From: Hymenobacter lucidus
GTDB lineage: Bacteria; Bacteroidota; Bacteroidia; Cytophagales; Hymenobacteraceae
Reading direction: 5' to 3'
DNA: 64,000 nt
Assembly (NCBI RefSeq): GCF_020447265.1
Contig: NZ_JAJADR010000003.1
Coordinates: 558,001 to 622,000, forward strand
Part shown: piece after piece, positions 1 to 8,422 of the stretch
Numbering within the stretch: position 1 is the first letter of the stretch
How the letters are laid out: each line of letters starts with the position of its first letter
Position numbers and translations under genes: made by a program
Notes under the pieces: generated by a model
Told to the model about the DNA's origin: nothing
Database searches by the model: none
Seen by the model: only the letters and a program-made list of their open reading frames with translations

Positions 1-618
1 CAAGTTGGGGCCGAAGGCCGCCGCAAATTGGATGTGGGTCGTGAAATATGCGGTATTCTGGCTTTGGCTGCCGCCCGTCAGGATGCCCAGCTCGGCATTT
101 TGGCTTTTTCCAGCCAAAAGGAAATGTACCTGGCCCCCGGCAAAGGCATCCGGCATGCCTACACGCTCATCAAGCGGCTGTTTGAGTTGGAGCCTCGCTC
201 CCGCCAAACGGCCGTCGGCACCGGTATTAAGCAGGCCCTGGGGCTGCTCAAGCGCCGCAGTATTATCCTGCTCATCTCCGATTTCATCGACACCAACTAC
301 GAGCGGGAGCTGACGATGCTGGCCCGTAAGCACGATTTGATTGTGCTGCAGCTGCTCGACAAGCGGGAACAGGAATTTCCACCCCTGGGCATCGTGCCGC
401 TGCTCGACCAGGAAACCGGCCGCACGGTGTGGGTCAATACCTCGGCTGAGGCATTTCGGAAGCGGTACCGGGCCACCTACGAGCAAAACCGGGAGCAGAT
501 CGGCCAGATCTGCCGCCGCCACCGCACCGAATACCTGTCCATTGCCACCGATACCGATTTTGTGCCGCAGCTGGTGCGGCTATTCCGGCGGCGTAATCAG
601 CGGGGCGGCCGGGCGTAG
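1..618 (+). CDS. DUF58 domain protein, 5' truncated by window edge
   Basis: The reading frame is open from base 1, so the N-terminus lies outside the window; about 205 codons remain. The visible part is the C-terminal two thirds of a DUF58 protein, a von Willebrand-like fold, with the hydrophobic strand IILLISDFIDTNY followed by a RKHDLIVLQLLDKRE segment typical of the family. DUF58 proteins usually follow a MoxR-type AAA ATPase in Bat operons, so a moxR gene probably sits just upstream (inference). The stop overlaps nothing; the next start is 1 nt downstream, which argues for one transcript. The biochemical role is unsettled; such operons are linked to envelope stress and complex assembly. 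Confidence 0.88.
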   Translation, partial: QVGAEGRRKLDVGREICGILALAAARQDAQLGILAFSSQKEMYLAPGKGIRHAYTLIKRLFELEPRSRQTAVGTGIKQALGLLKRRSIILLISDFIDTNYERELTMLARKHDLIVLQLLDKREQEFPPLGIVPLLDQETGRTVWVNTSAEAFRKRYRATYEQNREQIGQICRRHRTEYLSIATDTDFVPQLVRLFRRRNQRGGRA

Positions 619-619
619 G

Positions 620-1549
620 ATGCGGCAGGCCACTACACTTTTTTCCGGGCTCCTGCTGGCGCTGCTCGGGGCCGGCGCGGCCGCAGCCGCTACTGCCGAA
701 CCCACGCAGGAGCCACAGGGTCACTTTCTGCGGCCTACCACGCTCGTGGGCAAAATAGTAGACTACGAGCTGAGCTATACCCACGCACCCGATCGGGAGG
801 TTATCTTCCCCGACTCCACGGCTGAGTTTAAGCCCTTCGAGTACGTGGGCAAAACCTTCTACCCCACCCGCACCCGCGGCGGCCAGAGCCTCGACCGTTC
901 CGTGTACCACCTGCGCACGTTTGCCCTCGATTCGGTACAAAGCTTGAGCTTGCCCGTGACGCTGCTGCAGGGCAACGACACGCTGACGGTACGCAGTACC
1001 ACGGCCACAGTGCGGCTGCAGCGCACGGCCGCAGCTACGGCTACGGGTGCAGAAGCACCGGTACTGCGCCAGAATACCACGCCGCTGCCGGTGCCTACGC
1101 AGTTCAACTACCCCTATTGGTTGGCGGGTGCGGGGCTGCTGGGGCTGCTATTGGTCAGCTTGTTTCTGGGCTTCCGGCGACATTTGCGCAAGCGCTACCA
1201 GCGCTACCGCCTGCGCAAAAACCACGTGTATTTTCTGGCTCAATACGCCCGCCACATCGAGCGTTTTACGCTCTCCCGCTCCCTTACCAACATGGAGCGC
1301 GCTATTACTCTCTGGAAAAACTACCTTACCGGCCTCGAAGACAACACTATCAGCAGCCTGACCACCAGGGAAATAGTAGCGCACTATGAAAACGACCACG
1401 ACGTAAAAACGGCGCTGCACATCACCGACCGGGTCATCTACGGCAACCAGTTCAGCGAGGAAGAAGCCGAAACCGATATGGCCTTCGAATTGCTGCGCAA
1501 CTTCGCCGAGCGCCGCTACGACTTGGTAGCGGCCAGCTTACGGGCGTAA
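620..1549 (+). CDS. Bat-operon membrane protein (DUF4381/BatD-like)
   Basis: This is a 309-residue protein. It has a signal-like hydrophobic N-terminus (residues about 7-24), a periplasmic beta-rich region (30-160), one strong transmembrane helix (about 167-184) followed by a basic stretch (RRHLRKRY), and a cytoplasmic helical C-terminus. ATG at 620 is chosen because it follows the DUF58 stop at 616-618 by 1 nt and gives a proper signal peptide; the open frame further upstream is only a shadow of the DUF58 gene. Position between DUF58 and a VWA protein matches the small membrane partner in Bat operons. The family name is an inference from topology and context. Confidence 0.8.
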   Translation: MRQATTLFSGLLLALLGAGAAAAATAEPTQEPQGHFLRPTTLVGKIVDYELSYTHAPDREVIFPDSTAEFKPFEYVGKTFYPTRTRGGQSLDRSVYHLRTFALDSVQSLSLPVTLLQGNDTLTVRSTTATVRLQRTAAATATGAEAPVLRQNTTPLPVPTQFNYPYWLAGAGLLGLLLVSLFLGFRRHLRKRYQRYRLRKNHVYFLAQYARHIERFTLSRSLTNMERAITLWKNYLTGLEDNTISSLTTREIVAHYENDHDVKTALHITDRVIYGNQFSEEEAETDMAFELLRNFAERRYDLVAASLRA

Positions 1550-1580
1550 CTTGCCCATTCGCTTCTCCTAATTTTCCCGC

Positions 1581-2630
1581 ATGAATCAGCTCTGGCAACG
1601 CTTCCTGGCCCCTGTTCTAGACGGGCTGCGCTATGCCACGCTCACGAGCTACACCTGGCAGCAGCCGCGCCTGCTGCTGCTCATCTTCCTGATTCCGCTC
1701 CTGTTCGTCGTGCGCTGGCTGCTGGTGCACCGCCGCCGGCCCCGCCTGGGTGTGGCTTTCGTGGCTGGCCAGCTGCGCCACGACTACAGCGCCATGCTGC
1801 GCTTCCTGCCCGACGTTGTGCTGGGACTGAGTCTGGCTTTCGGCATCGTGGCCCTGGCCCGCCCCCAGCGCACCGACGAGCGGGTGGTGCAAACCGGCCA
1901 GGGCATCGACATTCTGCTGCTCGTGGATGTGTCGTCGTCGATGGAGCTACAGGACTTGCAGCCCAACCGCCTGGAGGCCGCCAAGCGCGTGGCCCGGGAG
2001 TTTATCGACGGCCGCACTGGCGACCGGATCGGCCTGGTCGTCTTTGCCGGAGATGCTTACTCGCTGGCCCCGCTCACGACCGACTACGAGTTGCTGCGCG
2101 AAAACCTGCAGAGCCTCAAGCTGGGCATGATTGCCAACGACGGCACGGCCATCGGTACGGCCCTGGGCGTGGCCACCAACCGCCTGCGTGACTCGCGCAG
2201 CCGCACCAAGGTCTGCATCCTAATTTCGGATGGCGAGAATACCGCTGGCAGCCTCGACCCGCTCACGGCCGCCCAACTGGCTCACGCGTTTGGCGTCAAG
2301 ATTTACACCATTGGGCTGGGCAAAGATGGCTTCGTGCCCTACGGCAAAGACGAAACCGGCCGCCCGCGCTTCGTAGAAACCCAGCTCGACGAAACCACCA
2401 TGCGCCAGCTCGCCCAGGCCGGCGACGGGCAGTTTTTCCGGGCCACCGACAACGGCGTCCTGCGCGGCGTATTCCGCCGCATCGACCAGTACGAAAAGTC
2501 CGAAATAAAGCAGACCCGGTACCGCAACACCAAAGACTATTACCGCATTTACCTGTTCTGGTGCGTAGGCCTGTGGCTATTGTGGCTGGGCCTGAAAAAC
2601 ACTTTCCTCACCAACTCTCTGGAAGACTGA
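1581..2630 (+). CDS. batA: BatA-like VWA domain membrane protein
   Basis: 349 residues. Two N-terminal membrane helices (about 31-50 and 78-94) precede a von Willebrand factor A domain with an intact MIDAS motif DVSSS at residues 116-120, and a C-terminal helix (about 325-343) anchors the end. This is the classic BatA layout: helix pair, periplasmic or cytoplasmic VWA, final helix. BatA proteins act with MoxR ATPases and BatB-D partners in envelope integrity; the exact substrates are not known. It lies 31 nt after the preceding gene. The usual next genes, batB, batC and batD, are absent here; YggS follows after a 160-bp repeat-bearing gap, so the operon is either split or reduced. Confidence 0.87.
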   Translation: MNQLWQRFLAPVLDGLRYATLTSYTWQQPRLLLLIFLIPLLFVVRWLLVHRRRPRLGVAFVAGQLRHDYSAMLRFLPDVVLGLSLAFGIVALARPQRTDERVVQTGQGIDILLLVDVSSSMELQDLQPNRLEAAKRVAREFIDGRTGDRIGLVVFAGDAYSLAPLTTDYELLRENLQSLKLGMIANDGTAIGTALGVATNRLRDSRSRTKVCILISDGENTAGSLDPLTAAQLAHAFGVKIYTIGLGKDGFVPYGKDETGRPRFVETQLDETTMRQLAQAGDGQFFRATDNGVLRGVFRRIDQYEKSEIKQTRYRNTKDYYRIYLFWCVGLWLLWLGLKNTFLTNSLED

Positions 2631-2788
2631 TTTTTAATGTGGTGAATGTGAGAAATGTGCTGAGGTGCTAATTAATGTCAGAAGGTGGCGGTTCAGCGCT
2701 GCATATTTCCATCTTAACACATTACGGCATTGACTCACATTCGCACATTAAAAATCGTTAGCACATTCCCCACATTAGCATATTACAA
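2631..2788. repeat. Inverted AATGTG-rich intergenic repeat
   Basis: The gap between batA and yggS holds two inverted copies of a motif TTTTTAATGTG-N-GAATGTGAG, one at about 2631-2650 reading forward and one at about 2743-2764 reading in reverse. Further AATGTG units lie between. A third relative, with the string AATGTGCTGA-N-GTGCTAAT, is at 4032-4070 after the DUF423 gene. The copies agree well enough to be one dispersed repeat family; its function is unknown. Confidence 0.6.
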
Positions 2789-2790
2789 GA

Positions 2791-3477
2791 ATGTCTGTTG
2801 CCGATAACCTCCGCTACTTTGAAAACCAGCTGCAGGGCACCCGCGCCCGGCTGGTAGCCGTTACCAAAACCCACCCGGTAGAGCGGCTGCAGGAAGCTTA
2901 CGATGCCGGAGCCCGCCTGTTTGGCGAAAACAAGGTGCAGGAAATGGTAGCCAAGCAGCCTGAGCTGCCCGCTGATATTGAGTGGCACCTTATCGGGCAT
3001 CTGCAAACCAACAAGGTGAAATACATAGCCCCGTTTGTGCACACCATTCAGAGCGTCGACAGCCTGAAGCTGCTGCAGGAAATCGAGAAACAGGCCGCTA
3101 AGCATACTCGTGTCATCGAATGCCTGCTGCAGTTTCACGTCGCCGAAGAAGAAACCAAATCCGGCCTGTCCCTGGCCGAGGCCGAGGAAATGCTGCAGTC
3201 GGACGCCTACCAGGCCATGCGCCACGTGCGGGTGACGGGCGTAATGGGCATTGCCACCAACACCACCGACGAAGCCCAGTTGCGCCGGGAATTTGCCGAA
3301 CTGCGCGGCTATTTCGAGCTGCTGCAAACCCGCTATTTTGCCCAGCAGCCGGCTTTCCGGGAAATATCGATGGGTATGAGCTCCGACTACCAGCTGGCCC
3401 TGGCCGAAGGCAGCACGTTGATTCGCGTCGGCAGCGCTATTTTTGGGGCCCGCAATTATGGGACGGTGGAGAGCTGA
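2791..3477 (+). CDS. yggS: YggS/PLPBP family pyridoxal-phosphate-binding protein
   Basis: 228 residues, the normal length for the family. The N-terminal LVAVTKTHP segment carries the pyridoxal-phosphate lysine (about residue 26). LFGENKVQEM, the IEWHLIGHLQTNK motif and the GMSSDYQLA phosphate-binding loop near the C-terminus are all hallmarks of YggS/PROSC proteins. These are alanine-racemase-fold proteins without a known enzymatic activity that buffer PLP levels and amino-acid homeostasis. It is transcribed alone between two repeat-containing gaps. Confidence 0.95.
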   Translation: MSVADNLRYFENQLQGTRARLVAVTKTHPVERLQEAYDAGARLFGENKVQEMVAKQPELPADIEWHLIGHLQTNKVKYIAPFVHTIQSVDSLKLLQEIEKQAAKHTRVIECLLQFHVAEEETKSGLSLAEAEEMLQSDAYQAMRHVRVTGVMGIATNTTDEAQLRREFAELRGYFELLQTRYFAQQPAFREISMGMSSDYQLALAEGSTLIRVGSAIFGARNYGTVES

Positions 3478-3490
3478 ATTGTTGACATAA

Positions 3491-3595
3491 GACCGTCATG
3501 TCGAGCAGCGGGAAACATCTTGCGTGCTGACGTTGCCACAGTAATTTGATTACCACTGCATGCAAGATTCCTCCGCAAGTTCGGAATGACGTTCT
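3491..3595. repeat. REP-like inverted repeat (GTCATTCCGA type)
   Basis: The left arm begins GACCGTCATGTCGAGCAGCG and the right arm ends GCAAGTTCGGAATGACG, so the outer ends form an imperfect inverted repeat with GTCATNYCGA termini. Inner strings CATCTTGCGTGC and GCATGCAAGATT extend the pairing. The same termini occur at 11781-11880, and related ones in the terminator at 15436. This marks a dispersed palindromic family in intergenic DNA. Confidence 0.65.
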
Positions 3596-3651
3596 GTCTA
3601 CTCAAACTTCCCTGAAAACACAATCAACCTTCAACAATCACCAATTATCTG

Positions 3652-4029
3652 ATGACTGCTCGACTTATTATTCAACTCGCAGCGCTGCTCGGCGGCCTGG
3701 GCGTGGGCATCGGGGCTTTCGGAGCGCACGGGCTGCGCAAGATGCTGGAAGCCTCCGGCCGCTTCGACACCTTCGAAACCGCCGTGCGCTACCAGTTCTA
3801 CCACGCGCTGGCGCTGCTGGCTGTAGGTATACTGCTGGCCCTCCGCCCCGATCTGAAAGGTTTGGGTACCACGGCTTGGCTGTGGCTGGGCGGCGTTATC
3901 ATCTTTAGCGGCTCGCTCTACACACTTTGCTTCACTGGCATCACCAAGCTCGGAGCCGTAGCGCCGCTGGGCGGCCTGCTGCTCATTGCCGGCTGGATCA
4001 GCTTGTTGCTGGCCGCCCGGCAGGTGTGA
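3652..4029 (+). CDS. DUF423 family membrane protein
   Basis: 125 residues with four predicted membrane segments. The N-terminal string GIGAFGAHGL and the later FYHALALLAVG and FSGSLYTLCFTG segments are characteristic of DUF423 (YgdD-like) inner-membrane proteins. The family is widespread and of unknown function. The start at 3652 gives the canonical N-terminal helix. It stands between two repeat elements and appears to be monocistronic. Confidence 0.9.
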   Translation: MTARLIIQLAALLGGLGVGIGAFGAHGLRKMLEASGRFDTFETAVRYQFYHALALLAVGILLALRPDLKGLGTTAWLWLGGVIIFSGSLYTLCFTGITKLGAVAPLGGLLLIAGWISLLLAARQV

Positions 4030-4326
4030 GGTTAATGTGCGAATGTGGTTGAATGTGCTGATGTGCTAATCGTCTGTCCTTGCGAGGCGTAAGCCATTCC
4101 GCGCCTCAAGCGGCGGCAATCCGTCCTCTGCGCAGGTAGTCACGCACTTTTATCAGAAAGCCCTTTCCTGTAACAACAGGAAAGGGCTTTTCGCGTGTAC
4201 CGCGAAGTTCCACTTCGCGGTACACGGCTCCGGCATTAAAGCTTGTCAGGGAAAGATGCCCGGCACATTTCAGCGGACGGGTTGACGCCGCTTGATGCGC
4301 GGAATGCCCGCGTCCTCGCAATGACA
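4030..4326. repeat. Composite REP element with internal terminator-like stem
   Basis: An AATGTG repeat (4032-4070) is followed by a large imperfect palindrome. The left arm (about 4078-4130, CTTGCGAGGC...CAATCCGTCC) pairs with the right arm (about 4277-4326, GGACGG...CCTCGCAATGACA). Inside is a stem with AAAGCCCTTT (about 4157-4166) and AAAGGGCTTT (about 4180-4189). A second small palindrome, ACCGCGAAGT/ACTTCGCGGT, follows at about 4200-4224. Related elements are at 11090, 28451 and 56776. The open reading frame inside it has no protein-like character. Confidence 0.75.
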
Positions 4327-4339
4327 CGCATCCAGTCAC

Positions 4340-4379
4340 AAAAAAAGGGCGTTTCGCAGCTGCGAAACGCCCTTTTTTT
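4340..4379. terminator. Perfect 40-bp palindromic bidirectional terminator
   Basis: Two 20-nt halves are exact reverse complements with no loop: seven A, GGGCGTTTCGCAG, then the mirror image ending in seven T. It sits between convergent units (DUF423 on + and DUF1573 on -) and gives a U-tract in both directions, so it should stop both transcripts. Confidence 0.85.
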
Positions 4380-4396
4380 ACATCTCTAAGTGATGC

Positions 4397-4942
4397 TTAC
4401 GACGACTTGCGCTTGGCTTTGATCTTGTTGTCGCCAATCTTGGATTTTTGCTTGGCGTCCTTCTCGTCCATCACGCCGTTGGTCTTCGACTCCACGGTCA
4501 TCGTGGGCGAGGCGTTGGCCGCGGCGGCGTCTCTTACCTCACCCACCAACGATACCATGGCGTTGCCGCCAGCCGAGTTAGACTCCACGGTCAGCACTTT
4601 ATTCTGCACGCCCATTTTGCCGGCGCTGTTGAACTTGGCCGAGATAGTGCCGGTTTTGCCAGGCATAATCGGGTCCTTGGTCCACTCGGGGGTGGTGCAG
4701 CCGCAGCTTACACCGATGTTGGAAATAATCAGTGGCTGGGTGCCAACGTTTTTGAACTTGAAAGTATGGTCTACCACGTCGCCCTGCTTGATGGGGCCGA
4801 ACTCATACTTCACTTCTTCAAACTGAATCTGCGGGCCAGCTACTTTCTCCTGCGCGTTGGCCGGCTTTACAGCTGCCGACTGCGCCTGAGCGGCCAGGCC
4901 CGCCATGGAAAGCGACAAAGCCAGAATGAGTGCTTTTTTCAT
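4397..4942 (-). CDS. DUF1573 domain exported protein
   Basis: 181 residues. An N-terminal signal peptide ends at about residue 20 (AAQAQS). The rest is one DUF1573 beta-sandwich domain with EEVKYEFGPIKQGD, then FKNVGTQPLIISNI and the conserved VSCGCTTPEW segment. DUF1573 domains are Bacteroidota-rich, immunoglobulin-like (ASPM/SPD-2/Hydin-like) periplasmic modules of unknown function. The C-terminus after about residue 135 is low-complexity and ends in a lysine/arginine-rich tail (KIKAKRKSS), which is unusual. Confidence 0.9.
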   Translation of the reverse strand: MKKALILALSLSMAGLAAQAQSAAVKPANAQEKVAGPQIQFEEVKYEFGPIKQGDVVDHTFKFKNVGTQPLIISNIGVSCGCTTPEWTKDPIMPGKTGTISAKFNSAGKMGVQNKVLTVESNSAGGNAMVSLVGEVRDAAAANASPTMTVESKTNGVMDEKDAKQKSKIGDNKIKAKRKSS

Positions 4943-5113
4943 GGGGTAATTGTGTTAGTAAGTTGAGGTCAACAAATTTAAGAGTTTCGGGGTGTGAGCC
5001 AACTATCCTGCCAACTTTCACGCCCCGCCTGTTCCGGTTTCAACCCACAACCTGCTACTTCTGTATGAGGTTCCGATGAAGTGGCAAAAGACTAGCTGCC
5101 GGCCAGCCGGCCA

Positions 5114-5776
5114 TTAGCTCTTAAACTCCTTGGAATAAGGAAATTGACGCGAAGCTTTGCGCATAATGGTCGTCACGATGGTATTCGTGTCGCTGCCGAA
5201 GCCGCGCGACAACGACTTGTCGTATTTCCAGAGCAGCTCGCCGGTGGCGCCGTCGTTGATGTTGATCATCAGCTTGCCCGTGTTAGTGGGGCCGCTCATG
5301 CCTACGAGCATCGTCATGGCTACAGCGGCGCCGCCCGACATGGGCTGGGTGCTGGTGAAGGTGCCGGAAATGATGCCATCCACCCCCAAGAACTTGGCCA
5401 GCTGCTCGGGCGTGAAGGTAGCTACGGTAGCGGGCGTAACGCCGTTCTGGGCCAGAATAGCGTTGGTGCGGGCGGGGTCCTGCACTTCCACGGTCATGTC
5501 ATTCTCGGCTTTACGCTTCAGGAAATACGAGTGCAGAGCGCTTTGCACGTCGAGGCCTTCGCGCTGCTCCATCTTGGCCACACCCTCGGGGCCGCCGTTT
5601 TTGGTTACCTCGTTCGGCCGCAGCTGCAACGTCACCACGAAAGGCATTACAGCCAGGGTTTTGTGGCCTTTAGCCAGCGTACTGAATTTGGGGCTCGTGT
5701 AGATTTCGCGGGTTTGGGCCGAAGCACCAGTGACCGTCAGCAGCACACACAGGGCGGCCAGGAGTAAGCTTTTCAT
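5114..5776 (-). CDS. Exported CsgG/TolB-N-like protein of unknown role
   Basis: 220 residues from the ATG at 5776. This start is chosen over a longer frame because it begins a clean signal peptide (KSLLLAALCVLL...ASAQ). The mature part opens with KTLAVMPFVVTLQLRPN, resembling the first strand of CsgG or TolB N-terminal domains. It continues with a DPARTNAILAQNG region and ends with TGELLWKYDKSLSRG. That order fits the GNA1162/CsgG-like fold of periplasmic or outer-membrane assembly proteins. There is no lipobox cysteine. The assignment is by pattern only; no secretion partner is adjacent. Confidence 0.6.
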   Translation of the reverse strand: MKSLLLAALCVLLTVTGASAQTREIYTSPKFSTLAKGHKTLAVMPFVVTLQLRPNEVTKNGGPEGVAKMEQREGLDVQSALHSYFLKRKAENDMTVEVQDPARTNAILAQNGVTPATVATFTPEQLAKFLGVDGIISGTFTSTQPMSGGAAVAMTMLVGMSGPTNTGKLMININDGATGELLWKYDKSLSRGFGSDTNTIVTTIMRKASRQFPYSKEFKS

Positions 5777-5873
5777 AACAGGAAAAAGATGGGGTTTGTT
5801 AAATGAATTTGTTGGCAAGCTACAGAATGCCAGCCGCCTCCACAATCCCCAATGTATGTGATTTACCCACTAC

Positions 5874-7307
5874 TTAATAGTCCTTTTCCACGGGCGCATC
5901 GCCCACCAGCTTCTGGTTGAAGTTGAGCAAAAACAGACGGTCGGAGGCGCGGGTGACGGCTGTGTAGAGCCAGCGCGCAAACTCGCTGTTCACCATCTCA
6001 TCCTTTAGAAAGCCGTGGTCGACGAACACGGCCTGCCACTGCCCGCCCTGGGCTTTGTGACAAGTGAGGGCGTAGGCAAATTTCACCTGCAACGCATTGA
6101 GGTAGGGGTCTTTGCGCAGGGCCGCACTCTTGTCCTTCTTGGTGGTGAGGTGGGCGTAATCCTCGGAAATAATCTTGTAGAGCTCATTGCTACGGTCGGC
6201 GGGCAGAGCCGGGCTTTCGGTGTGCAGCGTGTCGAGCATCAGCTTCACTTCCTGCTCCTCCTCGTCGGGGTAGTCCACGAACCGCACGCGGGCATCGGCA
6301 AAGCGGAAGCCGAACTCATCCTGCCGCCGCACAATCTTAGTGACCTGCACGAAGTCGCCGTTGGCCAGAAAGCCCATTTCCGAATCTTTGGGCAGCCAGA
6401 AATAGTTGTTGCGCACCACCATCAGGTAGTCGCCGGCCTCAATTTCCTCCTCGGCATCAAACAAGGTGCGCCGAATCATCTGGTTGTAGAGGTTGGCGTT
6501 TTTGTTGGAGCGGCAGATGATGGTCGTGTTTTCGTGCCCGAAATTCTTGTAGGCCCAGCGCAAGCCGTCTTCGAGCTTATCACCACCCACGCGGAAAATA
6601 TCGGGGTAGCCTTTGGTAAAAAACTGGATGTGGGGCGCTTCCTGGCGCAATTCCTCGCGCAAAGCCGTGGCGTTCATCAAGATGCCCGACTCCTCGGCCT
6701 GGCGCATTACCTGGCGCAGCTCCACGCCATCCACCTTGGCCTTAAAGCGGTGGGCGAGCAGCTCGGGGTCGAGGGCGGGCGACAGGAGCTGGCCCACCGG
6801 CGGCAGCTGGGCCGTGTCGCCGATGACGAGCAGCTTGTTGCTGGGCTTTTCAAACACGTAACCCATCAGGTCGTCGAGCAGGCCATTTTCGCCGAACGAC
6901 TTCTCGTCGGAAATCATCGAGGCCTCGTCCACGATGTAGAGCGTGTCGGTGGTGCGGTTGGGCTGGCGCTGAAATGAGAGGCTTTGGGAGGGCGTGCCGG
7001 AGGTCTGGCGGTAGATTTTCTTATGAATGGTGCTGGCCGCTACGCCCGAATAGGCGCTCATCACCTTGGCGGCGCGGCCGGTGGGGGCCATCAGGGTGTA
7101 TTTACGCTGCATGCGGTGCAGCCACTGCACCAGGGCACTGACCACGGTGGTTTTGCCCGTACCGGCGTAGCCGCGCAGCACGAACACCTTGCGGCCCGGC
7201 AAATCATCTTTCAGGAACTCATCGAGCTTACGAAACAGCGTGGCCTGATCCTGGGTGGGTTCGAAGGCAAAATAGTCGCGGACAGACGGGGTACGAACAG
7301 AAAGCAT
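5874..7307 (-). CDS. RecD-like superfamily I DNA helicase (AAA_30/UvrD_C_2)
   Basis: 477 residues. Walker A is GYAGTGKTT at 46-54, a MAPTGRAAKVM motif (Ia) lies near 73-83, and Walker B is VDEASM near 126-131. GDTAQLPPVG (motif III) follows. The C-terminal UvrD_C_2 part has LTCHKAQGGQW and LYTAVTRASDRLFLLN near 410-460. This is the standard short RecD/TraA-type ATP-dependent 5'-3' helicase seen alone in many Bacteroidota, lacking the N-terminal domain of RecD2. It is expected to be cytoplasmic and to act in DNA repair or processing. A lipoprotein gene lies 36 nt upstream on the same strand. Confidence 0.9.
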   Translation of the reverse strand: MLSVRTPSVRDYFAFEPTQDQATLFRKLDEFLKDDLPGRKVFVLRGYAGTGKTTVVSALVQWLHRMQRKYTLMAPTGRAAKVMSAYSGVAASTIHKKIYRQTSGTPSQSLSFQRQPNRTTDTLYIVDEASMISDEKSFGENGLLDDLMGYVFEKPSNKLLVIGDTAQLPPVGQLLSPALDPELLAHRFKAKVDGVELRQVMRQAEESGILMNATALREELRQEAPHIQFFTKGYPDIFRVGGDKLEDGLRWAYKNFGHENTTIICRSNKNANLYNQMIRRTLFDAEEEIEAGDYLMVVRNNYFWLPKDSEMGFLANGDFVQVTKIVRRQDEFGFRFADARVRFVDYPDEEEQEVKLMLDTLHTESPALPADRSNELYKIISEDYAHLTTKKDKSAALRKDPYLNALQVKFAYALTCHKAQGGQWQAVFVDHGFLKDEMVNSEFARWLYTAVTRASDRLFLLNFNQKLVGDAPVEKDY

Positions 7308-7342
7308 AGAGGGAAAAAAGGTAAGCGCGCCACGAGGGCCGT

Positions 7343-7897
7343 TTAATCGAGCCGGGCCGGATTGACCTCACTCAGTATCTGGTGCAAGAACACCATTTCG
7401 GACTTAGAAAGTCCCGCCCGGCGCGCACTATCCAGTGCCGTGGCCCGAAAACTTTTCAGGGCCTGCTCCCGATTATCGGTAGCAAACAAATCGGCACTCA
7501 GGCCCCAAATCAGCTGGTGCCGAAGCAACGATGCGGGGTGTTGGTGCAGGTACCTGACCAGCAGGGTAAACTGCTGCTCCCAGATGTGGGCCGCCGCCGC
7601 ATCTACCGCCTCCGTCACGTATCCGTCGCTGATGCAGGCCACCGAATCCAGTTTTTGCAGCGCCGCCAGCGACTTGTGCTGCGTAGCGGCCAGCTGCAGA
7701 CTGTCGATGTAATCCAGAATTTTATCGTTGGCCGGTACTAGCACTGGTTCGGGCGCCGCAGCAACAGGTTCGGGCGGGGTTTGAAGTGGCTTTTCCTGGC
7801 CGCAGCTCACCAGGGAAAGGGCAAAGAGAAAGGACGCTGCTTTCGCAGCTATAACCGCACTTTTAGGTAAAAAGAGTCGGGGGTTATCCTGAAGCAT
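7343..7897 (-). CDS. Hypothetical lipoprotein
   Basis: 184 residues. A long N-terminus ends in a hydrophobic stretch and a lipobox-like LVSC with the cysteine near residue 32, followed by a proline/alanine-rich linker (TPPEPVAAAPEPVL). The remainder is helical and rich in Leu/Ala (LDYIDSLQLAATQHKSLAAL...). I do not recognise the family. It is upstream of the helicase on the same strand with a 35-nt gap, so the two may be cotranscribed. Confidence 0.6.
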   Translation of the reverse strand: MLQDNPRLFLPKSAVIAAKAASFLFALSLVSCGQEKPLQTPPEPVAAAPEPVLVPANDKILDYIDSLQLAATQHKSLAALQKLDSVACISDGYVTEAVDAAAAHIWEQQFTLLVRYLHQHPASLLRHQLIWGLSADLFATDNREQALKSFRATALDSARRAGLSKSEMVFLHQILSEVNPARLD

Positions 7898-7906
7898 AAA
7901 CTGGAA

Positions 7907-8422
7907 TTAGTGCAGGCCATGAACCTGAACCAGCTGTTGCATTTTTGCTAAAATCTCGGCCATTGGCCGTTGGAAGCGAAGCCACTCAAGCCAATAGCCA
8001 TCATTGCACATATACAGCAAAGATGCCTCGATTTGATGTACGAGAGTTTCATCTACCGCATTTACTGCATCAAATATTTGCACTAACGGTAAAGCACCAG
8101 ATTGATGAGGCTGAATGAAAGCAACCACGGCACCGGTTAAGGAAAAATTCCAATGCCTAGCAATACTATCTGCCTGATCTGAAGAACAAGCTGGTATAAT
8201 ATTCACCCCAAAGGTGTGTCTATTAAGTCGAATTAAGGACAGTTACCCTAATTCACGGGCTAATGAGTCATGCTCAGCATAGTAAGATAGCAGCACAATA
8301 GAATTGCCTGTACAAGCCCACTGCACCATATCCGCAACGAATGCAGACCACGCTGCGGAGCCTTCCTCTTCTCCAACAGCACCTATTCTGATACTATTTC
8401 CGCTCAGCTGCTCTATTAGCAT
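7907..8422 (-). pseudogene. ORF split by an in-frame TAA codon
   Basis: On the minus strand an ATG at 8422 opens a 59-codon frame ending in TAA at 8243-8245. The same frame continues without another stop through LSLIRLNRHTFG into a 99-codon frame (GTG at 8206) that ends at 7907. Read through the TAA, it would be a single 171-codon protein. Both halves look like ordinary globular protein (WSAFVADMVQWACTG in the first, LYMCNDGYWLEWLRFQRP in the second). The whole region is clearly richer in A/T than its neighbours. The start overlaps the 3' end of the thioesterase gene by 29 nt. I do not recognise the family. It is either a nonsense-inactivated gene, a sequencing error, or two coupled small genes. 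Confidence 0.55.

Noticed and set aside
1..2630. Complete Bat operon
   Set aside because: Only DUF58 (partial), the membrane partner and BatA are present; moxR would be outside and batB-D are absent downstream.
4106..4339. Open frame inside the composite REP element
   Set aside because: The DNA is palindromic repeat and the same frame recurs in other repeat copies (11020, 28451) with no conserved protein.
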